Source: Sphingomonas sp.
Lineage (GTDB): Bacteria > Pseudomonadota > Alphaproteobacteria > Sphingomonadales > Sphingomonadaceae
Reading direction: 5' to 3'
Length of the DNA: 41,651 nucleotides
Assembly: GCA_013361785.1 (NCBI GenBank)
Contig: JABFXK010000019.1
Span: 1 to 41,651 of the forward strand
Position numbers and translations under genes: made by a program. Below are positions 10,796-18,713 of the stretch, piece by piece. Positions within the stretch are counted from its first letter, which is position 1. The number at the start of each line of letters is the position of its first letter. Below the pieces are notes generated by a model. The model saw only the letters and a program-made list of their open reading frames with translations, was not told the DNA's origin and ran no database searches.

Positions 10796-10829
10796 TGCCG
10801 CTCGCGCCTAGCGATGCGGCGGTGCAGCA

Positions 10830-12892
10830 TCAACCTCGCTCGCCGTGTCCCGCCTGCACCTGAGCCGCCGGTACGGCATCGGGAACGGGTGAGCCCTGCC
10901 CCATCCACTGCCGCTCCCAGTTGAACACCTCATGGTACCACTGGACCGAGTTCTTCGGCTTCAGCACCCAGTGGTTCTCGTCAGGGAAGATCAGCAGCCG
11001 CGACGGGATATTGCGGCGCTGGAGCGCGGTGAAGGCGGCGATCCCCTGCGTATAGGGGATGCGGAAGTCATGCTCGCTCGTGATGACCAGCTGGGGCGTG
11101 CGCCAATTCGTCACGAAGTTGACCGGGTTCCATTTCTCGAACTCGCCCGGCGCCTCGTAATAAGGATGCCCGCCATGCTCCCATTCGTCGAACCATAGCT
11201 CTTCGCTTTCGTAGGCCATCGCGCGGGCATCGAACACGCCGTCGTGCTGGACGATGCACCTGAACCGGTCATCATATAGCCGCCGTAGGAGCCGCCGAGC
11301 GCGCAGGCATTGTTCGCCTGGAGCTGCGGGTCGTGCGCCGTCGCGTAAGCCAACCCGAGCTTGAGGTCGGTGAGCGGCCAGCCGCCCCAATTCTGGTGGA
11401 TCGCGTCCTGGAAGGCCTGGCCGTAGCCGGTGCTGCCGTGGAAATCGACGCTGACGGCCGCATAGCCGGGCGCGGTGAACAGCCGCGGGTTCCAGCGGTA
11501 GGACCAGCTGTCGTTGAAGCTGCCCTGCGGCCCGCCGTGAACCAGGAAGGAGATCGGCAGCGGCGCGGTGGCGGCCGCCGGCTTCAGCGTCCAGCCCCAG
11601 ACCGTGTCGTTGTTGGCGCCGTTGAAGTTGAACTTGGTGAACGCGACCGGGTCGAGCTCGGCCAGAAGCGCCCCGTTGAGGTTCGTGAGTTGGGTCACCC
11701 GACCGCCGTCGATCCGGTAAATGTCGTCGGGCGCACGGATGCTGTTCATCGTCGCAATCACCGACCCGCCCGGCAGCACGTGGATATTGCCGAAGTTGCC
11801 GTCCCCGGTGAGGCGCGTCACCTGGCCGCTGGCCGCATCGACGCGGAAAACCGGGTTTTCCAGCGTATCCTCGGCGGTGACGAGCAGGCTGCGGCCGTCC
11901 GGCGCCCATTCGATCGATCCGATCGAACGGTCCCACCCTTCTGTCAGCGCGCGCACTCGCCCCGACGCGAGATCGCGGAGCATCAACACCTGCCGGTCGG
12001 ATTCGTAGCCCGGCCGCTTCATCGCCACATAAGCGAGCGTACGGCCGTCGGGCGAGACGGTCGGCAGCGTGTCGGTCGCCTTGTTGGCGGCGGTGAGGTT
12101 CACCGGCTCCCTGGTTCCGCTTTCCGAAACTTCGAAAATGTCGAGGTTGGTCGACAGCGGCTCGATTCTGCCGGCCTCGCGCATCGCGAAGAACAGCGTC
12201 CGCCCGTCAGGCGAGAAGCTCAGCTCTTCCCCTCCGCCGAACGGCTTCGAAGGCGCGTCGCCGACGAGGTTGCCTGTGAGCGGAAGGCCCGGGCCGGCAA
12301 GCTTGCCGCCTTGCACCGTGAAACCGAACAGCCGCGATTTGACACCGGGCACTTCCCACGTGTCCCAGTGCCGAACGAACAGTTGGTCATAGGTGCGGCC
12401 GGAGCCGATCGCCTTTGCCGGGGCTATGCTCGCGCAGTTGAGGTCAGGACAGCGCAGATCACGGTCGGCCCATACCACGACGCGATCCCCGCTCGGGGCG
12501 ACTTTGAAGCCGCCGATATCGCCCTTGAACGCGCTGACCTGAACCGGAGCGGCGCCGAGGCGCATCCGGAACAGCTGGTCCTGGTCGCCGACCGGCATCA
12601 GGAACCACAGCGACCCGTCCGAACCGAATGCCGCGTCGTGACCCTTTTGGGCGCCGGTGATCGGCCTTGGCTGTGCCCCGGCTTTGGTCAAGTCGAGCAG
12701 CTCGAGCGTGTTGACCCGCTTGTTCTTGCTCCAGTCGGTGCTGGAGACGGTGAACACGGCCCAGTGTCCGTCCGGCGAGACGTCGGGCGAGCCGAGACGG
12801 TGCAGCGACTGGAGATCGATGGCAGTCATCGGACGCGCAGCGGCGGGTGAGGCAATGATTGCGGCGGCGAGGAGAAGCGGGGCTTTGGTCAT
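10830..12892 (-). pseudogene. Exported S9 family (prolyl oligopeptidase-type) peptidase, broken by a deletion in the catalytic domain
   Basis: A signal peptide (MTKAPLLLAAAIIASPAAA) is followed by a beta-propeller (about residues 25-420, with repeats such as SFSPDGRTLFFAMRE and TVSPDGRTLAYVAMK) and an alpha/beta hydrolase domain. The nucleophile is Ser535 in GGSYGGYM. Right after YMM, at 11270/11271, the frame is lost. The rest of the hydrolase, with Asp in SEHDFRIPY and His in DENHWVLKPKN, is in another frame down to the stop at 10830. Relatives have about nine or ten residues (often NWI.G..) between GGYM and RF; here fewer than two remain, so I infer a loss of about 22-25 bases (3n+1). Such a loss removes a helix next to the nucleophile and should abolish activity. 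The gene sits between popZ and valS. A DNA-level assembly error cannot be excluded. Confidence 0.85.
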
Positions 12893-12929
12893 GACGCAGG
12901 CGTAGCAAAGCCACCGCGCGTCGCAAAGA

Positions 12930-13355
12930 TTAGAGCGGCCGGCCCGTGATCCGAGTGATCTCGCGCTTCACATGATCCTCGACCATCTGCGGCAGGTGCT
13001 CGTCGAGCCAGCTCTTGAGCATCGGCCGGAGCATTTCGCGGACCATGTCCTCGAGCGGGTTCGTGGGCGGCGCGGCGGGAATGCTGGCGGCGATGGTCTG
13101 CAGCTCCTCCAGCGCATGGCGACTCTGCCCGGCGACCTCCTCGTCAATCAGCGGCGGCCCCAGATCGACTGGAGGGGCCAGCGGCTCATTGAGCTCGAGG
13201 ACATCCTCGTCCGCGCTCGATTCCTCGGGAAGCGGCTCGTCCTCAATGCTGTCCACCGGCAAGGCGGCCGCGCGCAACTCCTTCTCCTCGGCGATCACTT
13301 TCTTGATCGAGGCGAGGATGTCTTCCATCGAAGGTTCGCGGCCGGGCGACTGCAT
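12930..13355 (-). CDS. popZ: PopZ-like polar organising protein (DUF2497)
   Basis: A 141-residue acidic protein with the layout of PopZ. There is a conserved N-terminal helix (REPSMEDILASIKKVIAEE, residues 7-25), a Pro/Glu/Asp-rich disordered middle (about 30-105), and a C-terminal helical module (LRPMLKSWLDEHLPQMVEDH) that drives oligomerisation. In Caulobacter PopZ condenses at cell poles, tethers ParB/centromeres and recruits cell-cycle regulators. The middle is shorter than in the 177-residue Caulobacter protein. It lies between tolC and the S9 peptidase, near valS, a neighbourhood I know from related genomes. No clear Shine-Dalgarno precedes ATG 13355, but the start matches the family N-terminus. 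Confidence 0.85.
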   Translation of the reverse strand: MQSPGREPSMEDILASIKKVIAEEKELRAAALPVDSIEDEPLPEESSADEDVLELNEPLAPPVDLGPPLIDEEVAGQSRHALEELQTIAASIPAAPPTNPLEDMVREMLRPMLKSWLDEHLPQMVEDHVKREITRITGRPL

Positions 13356-13413
13356 AAAGCGACGATAGCTTCAATGCCGCCGCGGAGTCACGCGCGACGT
13401 GGCGATTGCGAGC

Positions 13414-14964
13414 TCAATGGCCCGGTTGCGAGCTCGTCGACGCTGGCGGCGGAGGAATGCCCGGGCCCGTTGGCACGGGTGTCACTACGGTGGAGGCGGG
13501 AGGCGCCGGATTATCGAGCGCCGGGATAATCTGCGGGACGACGACCGGGTTGGCGGGCATCTCCTGCGGGCTCACCGTCCTCGTCGCGCCAGGCACATGC
13601 GCCGGATCGGTCACCCAATCATTCCAGTTATTGGCCACGCGCCGGTAATTGCCGAGCGGATCGTAGAGCGGACCGCCGTCGAGGCCGAGGTCCTGCGCCT
13701 GCGCCTGGCCCATGGCATTGAGGAGCTGGAAGCCGGCGACATAGGCATTGCGCTTGGCGGTCACCAGCGCGACCTGGGAGTTCAACAGGTCCTGCTCGGC
13801 GTTCAGCACTTCGATGATCGTTCGCGTGCCGACGCTCTGCTCGGCCCGGTTGCCCTCGAGCGCGAGCTCGTTGGCCTGGACGGCGACGGTCTGCGCCTGG
13901 ATCGCCTGCTGCGCCGCTTCATAATTGAAGAAGGCCGCGCGCGTCTGCTGGACGACCGCGCGCTCTGTGCCGACGACCTGCTCGCGCAGCTGCCCCTGCT
14001 GGGCCTGCGCCTGGCGGATCCGAGCAGCGGGGAGACCGCCCTGGAAGATCGGAATCGAAGCGCCGAGGCCGACCGAAGTCTGCGTTCCCGTGTTCGGAAA
14101 ACCCGCCGGAGCATTGCCGGCGAGGTTCGCCGCGTAACTGCCGTTGGCCTGCGCCGACAGCGTCGGCAGGCGGCTCGCCTTCACAACATTGACATCGTAA
14201 CCCGCGGCGATCTCCTGGCGATTGATCGCGACTAGGTCGGGATTGTCGGCAAGCGCGATCCGCACGGCTTCGTCGGCGGTCGCTGGAAGCGGCGGAAGCG
14301 GCGGCGGGAGCGCGAGATCGCCCGGCGGATGACCAATCACCTGGCGGTAGGTTGCCTCGCTCGCCGCCGCATTGCCCTGCGCCGTCGCGAGCTGGGCAAA
14401 GCCGAGCTGGAGCCGAGCCTCAGACTGCGCGACGTCGGTGCGAGTCAGGTCGCCGATCTGGTAACGATCGCGCGTCGCGTCGAGGTTGGTCTGGAGCACC
14501 TTTACGTTGTTCTGATTCAGCTCGACGATGGCTCGGTCGCGGATCACATCCATGTAGGCCGACACCGCGTTGGTGAAGACGTCGCCTTCGACGGCGCTGA
14601 GCGTCGCCCGTCCGGCTTCGACCCTCGTTTCGGCAGCGCGGACCTCGTTCCTAACGCGGCCGCCGTTGAATAAAGGGTAGCTGACCGTCACCCCAGCCGT
14701 CAGAGACGGTCCCTTGCCGCCGGTCGAGAGGACGCCGGTCTGGCTGATGTCGCGGTTGAGCCCGACCGTTCCGCTCACCTGCGGGCGGCCGGCCGCTTTC
14801 GCGATCGCGACGGTCGCGTCGGTCGCTTCGAGAGTCTGCCGCTGGGCGGTCAGCGTTGGGTTGGTCTGATAGGCCGAGACGAGCGCTTCGCGCAGCGTGT
14901 CGGCGCCGGCCGCGCCAGCCATCAAGGCGGCGATCAGCGAACCGGTAAGAAGCTTGCGAACCAC
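13414..14964 (-). CDS. tolC: TolC family outer-membrane efflux/secretion channel
   Basis: A 516-residue protein from the GTG at 14964, with a signal peptide (residues 1-21) and mature start DTLREALVSAYQTNPTLTAQRQ, typical of TolC. Two OEP repeats follow, each a pair of long helices with beta-strands (GTVGLNRDISQTG and SAQANGSYAANLAG regions). TolC trimers form the outer-membrane and periplasmic tunnel for type I secretion and RND or MFP-linked efflux. The C-terminal ~35 residues are Pro/Thr-rich and probably disordered. The GTG is chosen because it directly precedes the signal peptide, with AGAGGG about 11 bases upstream. Longer starts would overlap pcm, whose stop is 16 bases away. No inner-membrane partner is encoded nearby. 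Confidence 0.92.
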   Translation of the reverse strand: MVRKLLTGSLIAALMAGAAGADTLREALVSAYQTNPTLTAQRQTLEATDATVAIAKAAGRPQVSGTVGLNRDISQTGVLSTGGKGPSLTAGVTVSYPLFNGGRVRNEVRAAETRVEAGRATLSAVEGDVFTNAVSAYMDVIRDRAIVELNQNNVKVLQTNLDATRDRYQIGDLTRTDVAQSEARLQLGFAQLATAQGNAAASEATYRQVIGHPPGDLALPPPLPPLPATADEAVRIALADNPDLVAINRQEIAAGYDVNVVKASRLPTLSAQANGSYAANLAGNAPAGFPNTGTQTSVGLGASIPIFQGGLPAARIRQAQAQQGQLREQVVGTERAVVQQTRAAFFNYEAAQQAIQAQTVAVQANELALEGNRAEQSVGTRTIIEVLNAEQDLLNSQVALVTAKRNAYVAGFQLLNAMGQAQAQDLGLDGGPLYDPLGNYRRVANNWNDWVTDPAHVPGATRTVSPQEMPANPVVVPQIIPALDNPAPPASTVVTPVPTGPGIPPPPASTSSQPGH

Positions 14965-14980
14965 TCTGGAAGAACCCTCT

Positions 14981-15631
14981 TTAGAAAGTGAAAGCCTTCG
15001 GGCGAACGAAACCGGGAAGCACCGGAACGCCCGCATCGCTCAGTGACAAATAGCCGAATGCCCCGCCGGCCTTTCGGCCAACAATCAGGCGCGTGATTCC
15101 GCGGTCGACGAGAGCCGTGCCCAGTCGGCCGCCGTTGGCGAGCTGATCGACGATCGCGTCGGGAATATATTCGACCGCTCCATCGATCAGGATCTGATCA
15201 TAGGGCGCGGCCTTGTCGAAGCCGGCCTCGAGCATCCCCTCGACAACCTCGACGGCGTTCTCGCGCGCCGCTGCCGCAAGCTCGGGCGAGCTCTCGAGCG
15301 CGGTCACCACCAGGCCCATCGCCCCGAGGACGGCGGCCGAATAGCCGGTGCCCGCGCCGACAACGAGCGCTCGCTCGCCCCGCACGGGCATCATCTGCAT
15401 CAGGAGCGACCCAAGCACCGCCGGCGCGGGCAAGAAGCGCCTATCGCCCATCGACACCGCGCGATCGACATAAGCGAGCGGGCGGGTCTGGGGCGGCAGG
15501 AACTTCTCGCGCGGAACGCTGCCCATTGCGTCGAGCACCGCCGGGTCGCTCACGCCCTGAGGCCGAAGCTGATTCTCGACCATGGCCGCGCGCGCAGCAG
15601 CAAAATCGGGGATCGCACTGTGAGCGGTCAT
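14981..15631 (-). CDS. pcm: Protein-L-isoaspartate O-methyltransferase family protein
   Basis: A 216-residue cytoplasmic SAM-dependent methyltransferase. FAAARAAMVENQLRPQGVSDPAVLDAMGSVPREKFLP is the family N-terminus, and the SAM-binding loop is ALVVGAGTGYSAAVLG. The enzyme methylates isoaspartyl residues in damaged proteins to start repair. The family in sphingomonads often lies beside tolC, as here (16 bases). Upstream, a TATAAC (15641-15636 on the minus strand) lies only four bases before the ATG, with TTGAAC further up at a long 19-base spacing. If that promoter is used, the mRNA would be leaderless; no Shine-Dalgarno is visible, which is consistent. Confidence 0.87.
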   Translation of the reverse strand: MTAHSAIPDFAAARAAMVENQLRPQGVSDPAVLDAMGSVPREKFLPPQTRPLAYVDRAVSMGDRRFLPAPAVLGSLLMQMMPVRGERALVVGAGTGYSAAVLGAMGLVVTALESSPELAAAARENAVEVVEGMLEAGFDKAAPYDQILIDGAVEYIPDAIVDQLANGGRLGTALVDRGITRLIVGRKAGGAFGYLSLSDAGVPVLPGFVRPKAFTF

Positions 15632-15764
15632 AGCTGTTATATGCCGATAATACAGTTAAAGTTCAAGTTTGTCCTCGGTCACGCCACGAACGCAACCGGG
15701 TGGACGCTCATATCGGCAGCTTGTGGCAAGGCCAACCGCCATTCATCGAAAGACGAGCAGCAGA

Positions 15765-16238
15765 TCAGTTGCGCTGCCGCCTCGGGCGCCGTCGCGGCCT
15801 TGAGCCCTTGCCGCGCAGCAGATGGATGACAAGCACCAGCGGAACCGCAATGCCGGCGAGCCAGTGCACCAGGCTGAACCATGAGCGAAGCGCATCGGCG
15901 GTCGAATAATAGAGCGCGAGCCCGGTCGCGGCGAGGAACAGGCTCACTCCGACCAGCAGCAGTCCGCTCGGCCGGTTTCGGTGAGAACTCCACCCGAGGC
16001 GCATGTGCACCGGCGTCAGCATCGCAGCGACGATGACGAACGCGTACGCGACAATCCCGTGAAGCATCAAAAGCCATGGAAGCGCAGGATTGGGTTCCGG
16101 GCCGAATTCGCCCTGTACCTTGGCAAAGCGATCGAGCAGCAGCCATGCGACGCCGGTGAGCAACAGGACGGCGGTGGTCAGATAGATCAGCCACTCGTGC
16201 CAGCCGGGCAACTTGAGATTGAAGCTCGGCCGTTTCAT
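15765..16238 (-). CDS. DUF4405/cytochrome b-like four-helix membrane protein
   Basis: A 157-residue inner-membrane protein with four hydrophobic helices (about 15-35, 52-75, 92-112 and 122-142). Histidines at 14, 60, 78, 125 and 139 lie in or at the ends of helices, an arrangement suited to binding b-type heme, as in DUF4405 and cytochrome b561-like proteins. A very basic C-terminal tail (RRRPRRQRN) should stay in the cytoplasm. Its ATG overlaps the apbE stop (ATGA), so it is translationally coupled as the last gene of the barrel/FMN-bind/ApbE cassette. I infer that it passes electrons from a quinol or cytoplasmic donor to the flavinylated partner; heme binding is not proven. Confidence 0.75.
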   Translation of the reverse strand: MKRPSFNLKLPGWHEWLIYLTTAVLLLTGVAWLLLDRFAKVQGEFGPEPNPALPWLLMLHGIVAYAFVIVAAMLTPVHMRLGWSSHRNRPSGLLLVGVSLFLAATGLALYYSTADALRSWFSLVHWLAGIAVPLVLVIHLLRGKGSRPRRRPRRQRN

Positions 16239-17044
16239 GCGGCGAGGCGCTCAATCGTTTCGATCGAGCCTGACCGCGTAATGACCAGACCGTCGCCACC
16301 AACCAGCGACAGGCAGTGCGAGGCGCGGTCGCTGCGCGAAATCAGCACCTTCACCAGCGCATCGGCGTCGATGCAGGTTGGCGCGCGGACGCTCGCCGAC
16401 AGGTAGGTTGCATCGCGGTCAGGTAAATGGCTGCCCGTGCCGTCGGGCAGAAGCCCGCTGGTGGCGACCGCATCGTCGCGGACGATGAGCTCGACGATCT
16501 CGCGGCGGGTGTGTCCATGCGGGATCGCCGCGCGCCATTCCCGTCCGAAGCCCGCGAGATCGCCGCCGGCGTTGATGAGGCCGTAGTCGGCCCCGCAAGA
16601 GCGAAGTGCCTCGACGGCTCGATCGACCGCAAAGCCCTTCGCAATCCCGCCAACATCGACACACGCGGCCTTGGCCAGCCGCACCGTATTGCCGTCGAGC
16701 TGAAGCTCCGCCCAATTGCCTGCCTGCGCCTCCGGCTGATCGGCAGGGCGGGGGAGATAGCCGCCCGCCAAAGCCAGCTTCCCGGCACGAACGACATCGA
16801 ATGCGCCGTCGCTCTGCTGCGACCAGAATTGCGCGCGCCGGAGCACGGCGACGGTCCAGTCGTCCACTTCGACGCTCACTCGATGCGCAAACCGGTTGAT
16901 CCGCGAAACGTCGCTCTCGGGCTCATGTGCGCTCATCAGCCGATGAACCCGCTCGACAGCGGCGTATGCCCTCTCGATCGCAGCTTCGCCGCCCGCCGAG
17001 ATCTCGACGAACGTGCCGAGCAGCGGACGGCAGCGGCTAAGCAT
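16235..17044 (-). CDS. apbE: ApbE family FAD:protein FMN transferase
   Basis: ApbE cleaves FAD and attaches FMN to Ser/Thr of target proteins using Mg2+. The 269-residue protein opens with CRPLLGTFVEIS, and has DVGGIAKGFAVDRAVEAL (130-147), INAGGDL (157-163) and the metal-site region CIDADAL (224-230). Two oddities: no signal peptide is present although the likely target is exported, and the residues after DADAL read VKV where many family members carry a Thr metal ligand. The region SGLLPDGTGSHLPDRDATY is also a short version of the usual SH(I/L)xDPRTG segment. It overlaps the FMN-binding gene by 8 bases and the cytochrome-like gene by 4, so its substrate is almost certainly the neighbouring protein. 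Confidence 0.88.
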   Translation of the reverse strand: MLSRCRPLLGTFVEISAGGEAAIERAYAAVERVHRLMSAHEPESDVSRINRFAHRVSVEVDDWTVAVLRRAQFWSQQSDGAFDVVRAGKLALAGGYLPRPADQPEAQAGNWAELQLDGNTVRLAKAACVDVGGIAKGFAVDRAVEALRSCGADYGLINAGGDLAGFGREWRAAIPHGHTRREIVELIVRDDAVATSGLLPDGTGSHLPDRDATYLSASVRAPTCIDADALVKVLISRSDRASHCLSLVGGDGLVITRSGSIETIERLAA

Positions 17045-17588
17045 TCCTGAGCAGCAGCTGATAGGTCGCGAGCAGGCGCCGGATTCCGTCGGTCACGTGA
17101 CGGCTCGAGAGCGTCGCGCCCGAAATGTTCTTGATGTCCTTGCCGAGCTGCAACGCGGCGCCGAAGCGCTTGCCGACGAACTGCTGGCGCCACGCCGCAT
17201 TGCGGATCTCGCCCCCGTAAGTCTCGCGATATTCCAGAATCTCGACGCGCTTCACCGCGCCGTCCGGAGTGAGCGCGACCGCATAGGTGATGTAGTCATG
17301 CTTCCCGACCACTCGGTCGACGATGAACCACCCGGCGCGGACGTTTCCCTGGCGCGCGTCCCAGACGTGGAGGACATTGTCGAAGCTGCCGACATGCGAC
17401 GCGCTGGCGATCGCCTTGCGCTGGGCGGGCGTTAACACGAGTTCGTGGGCGACGAAGCGCGAACCTGGGAACATCGCCTGCTGCGCCTGCTCGACCGACA
17501 TATAGACGGTGGCAAGAACGGACGCGGGGACGACCGCGGCGGCAGCCCCCGGAATGACAATGAACCAGCTCCGACCTGCTCTACTCAT
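17037..17588 (-). CDS. Exported or membrane-anchored FMN-binding (flavinylated) protein
   Basis: A 183-residue protein with an N-terminal hydrophobic segment (about 8-30) that acts as signal anchor or signal peptide, then an FMN_bind domain. The motif DIKNISGATLSS (151-162) matches the ApbE flavinylation consensus, with Thr159 the expected covalent FMN acceptor, as in NqrC and RnfG. The stretch GWFIVDRVVGKHDYITYAVALTPDGAVKRVEILEYRETYGGEI is the usual beta core. It should work as a one-domain flavin electron carrier on the outer face of the inner membrane. Its start overlaps the barrel gene stop by one base (TGATG), and apbE begins inside its last codons. Confidence 0.88.
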   Translation of the reverse strand: MSRAGRSWFIVIPGAAAAVVPASVLATVYMSVEQAQQAMFPGSRFVAHELVLTPAQRKAIASASHVGSFDNVLHVWDARQGNVRAGWFIVDRVVGKHDYITYAVALTPDGAVKRVEILEYRETYGGEIRNAAWRQQFVGKRFGAALQLGKDIKNISGATLSSRHVTDGIRRLLATYQLLLRNA

Positions 17589-18457
17589 CAGAATTCGTAC
17601 CCAAAAATGACCCTGAACTCACGCTTTTCGAATTCGTCGAGAGCACGGCCCCCGCGCGGGCTCGGAGAGCCGAACAGCTGCGGCTGATAGCTCGCCGTCA
17701 CCCACCATTTCTTTGCCGCATAGTGGATCGTCGGACCGCCGAACACGGCATAGGTCTCGCGGTGCAAGCCATGCGTGAAGTCGGGATAGACGCTGGAGTA
17801 GCGCCCCTCGAGTCCTGCGAACCAGCCGGGAGCGACCCGGTATGCGACGCCGGTCGTCACGTGCAGCTTGAGTTCTTTCTCCCACTCGCTCTCGCGCGCG
17901 CCGGTCTCCTCGTCGATCTCTTTTTCGTGTTCCCACTCCGGCTCGAACACGAAGTTCGTCGCCCAGATGAGGCGGTCGTCGAGGAAGTTCTTCTGGAGGA
18001 TCGCTTTCAGTTCGAGCTCATATTCGGTGCCCTTCTCCCCTTCAACGCTGTGGATTCGCGACCAGGCCGGCTCGGCGTAAAGCGTCAGTCCGACGCCGTC
18101 TTTGTACGGGCTGAGGACATTATATTTGATCTCCGAGGAAAGCCCCTGAAGCGCGAAGTTGCGGTGGACGTCCTCGAAGTCGGGCTCGAGACCGCGGATG
18201 TGGTGGCTGCCAAGGTTGAGATAGCCGGATAGCGTCAGCCGGTCCGTGAAACCGTGCTCGATCTCGATCCGGTAATCCTGGGCATCATAATGCCCCGTCT
18301 CCTTGCCTCGGCGGTCGGTCGCCCACAGCTCGATCTCGGTCTCGCCCTTCGGCATCGGCTCGGCTGAGTAGGTGTAGCCGAAATAGCGCTCGTCCGCCTG
18401 CGCCGGAGCCGACGCAAGAGCTGCCACGCCGAACGCGAAGACCCATATATTCCTCAC
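17588..18457 (-). CDS. Outer-membrane beta-barrel protein, first gene of a flavin electron-transfer cassette
   Basis: A 289-residue protein with a signal peptide (cleavage near APAQA/DERYFGYTYSAEPMPKGETEIELW) and many alternating aromatic strands, ending EFRVIFGYEF with terminal Phe, so an outer-membrane barrel. The pattern resembles families annotated as phenol-degradation or transporter-type barrels, but I cannot name it. The GTG at 18457 is preceded by AAGGGG at 7 bases. A Fur-like palindrome lies 41-55 bases upstream. Its stop overlaps the start of the FMN-binding gene, so the barrel is part of the same transcript and probably the same function. It might admit or export a redox substrate such as a metal chelate; this is inference. 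Confidence 0.75.
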   Translation of the reverse strand: MRNIWVFAFGVAALASAPAQADERYFGYTYSAEPMPKGETEIELWATDRRGKETGHYDAQDYRIEIEHGFTDRLTLSGYLNLGSHHIRGLEPDFEDVHRNFALQGLSSEIKYNVLSPYKDGVGLTLYAEPAWSRIHSVEGEKGTEYELELKAILQKNFLDDRLIWATNFVFEPEWEHEKEIDEETGARESEWEKELKLHVTTGVAYRVAPGWFAGLEGRYSSVYPDFTHGLHRETYAVFGGPTIHYAAKKWWVTASYQPQLFGSPSPRGGRALDEFEKREFRVIFGYEF

Positions 18458-18497
18458 CAGTGAACCCCTTTTCTTCTGAACTGTTCTGGTCTGCTAA

Positions 18498-18512
18498 TGC
18501 GAGTAATTTGCA
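18498..18512 (-). promoter_or_regulatory. Candidate Fur-type operator of the flavin electron-transfer cassette
   Basis: The 15-base site TGCGAGT-A-ATTTGCA is a 7-1-7 inverted repeat with purine-for-purine differences only, the layout of Fur boxes (E. coli TGATAAT-N-ATTATCA). A perfect 12-base palindrome TTGCAATTGCAA (18508-18519) overlaps it. It is 41 bases before the GTG at 18457, over the expected promoter. Fur, Mur or another metal-responsive repressor are all possible readers. Confidence 0.45.
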
Positions 18513-18592
18513 ATTGCAACATGAGTACACGCCCGCGGATGCCGGCATTCGGCTTGACCGCGGGGCCAAGCTCGCCGAAAGGCGGCGCACCA

Positions 18593-18666
18593 GGCCCGAT
18601 GGCGGAGTGGTTACGCAGAGGACTGCAAATCCTTGCACGCCGGTTCGATTCCGGCTCGGGCCTCCA
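18593..18666 (+). tRNA. tRNA-Cys (anticodon GCA)
   Basis: A 74-base cloverleaf: acceptor GGCCCGA pairs with TCGGGCC (18656-18662), anticodon stem GAGGA/TCCTT encloses loop CTGCAAA, T-arm GCCGG-TTCGATT-CCGGC, discriminator T and an encoded CCA at 18664-18666. Anticodon GCA reads both cysteine codons. It lies 47 bases before a cysteine-biosynthesis pair and may share its transcript. Confidence 0.97.
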
Positions 18667-18713
18667 CTTTCGCTCGCAGACGAAACCCTCTGCTCTCAGG
18701 CGTAAAGGCGGCG

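Noticed and set aside
8750-10924. Long open frame on the plus strand across valS
   Set aside because: It is antisense to the complete, motif-bearing valS; long antisense frames are expected at this GC content and this one has no recognisable domain.
18667-18713. SAM or other riboswitch before cystathionine beta-synthase
   Set aside because: Only 47 bases separate the tRNA-Cys end from the start codon, too few for the known classes I considered.
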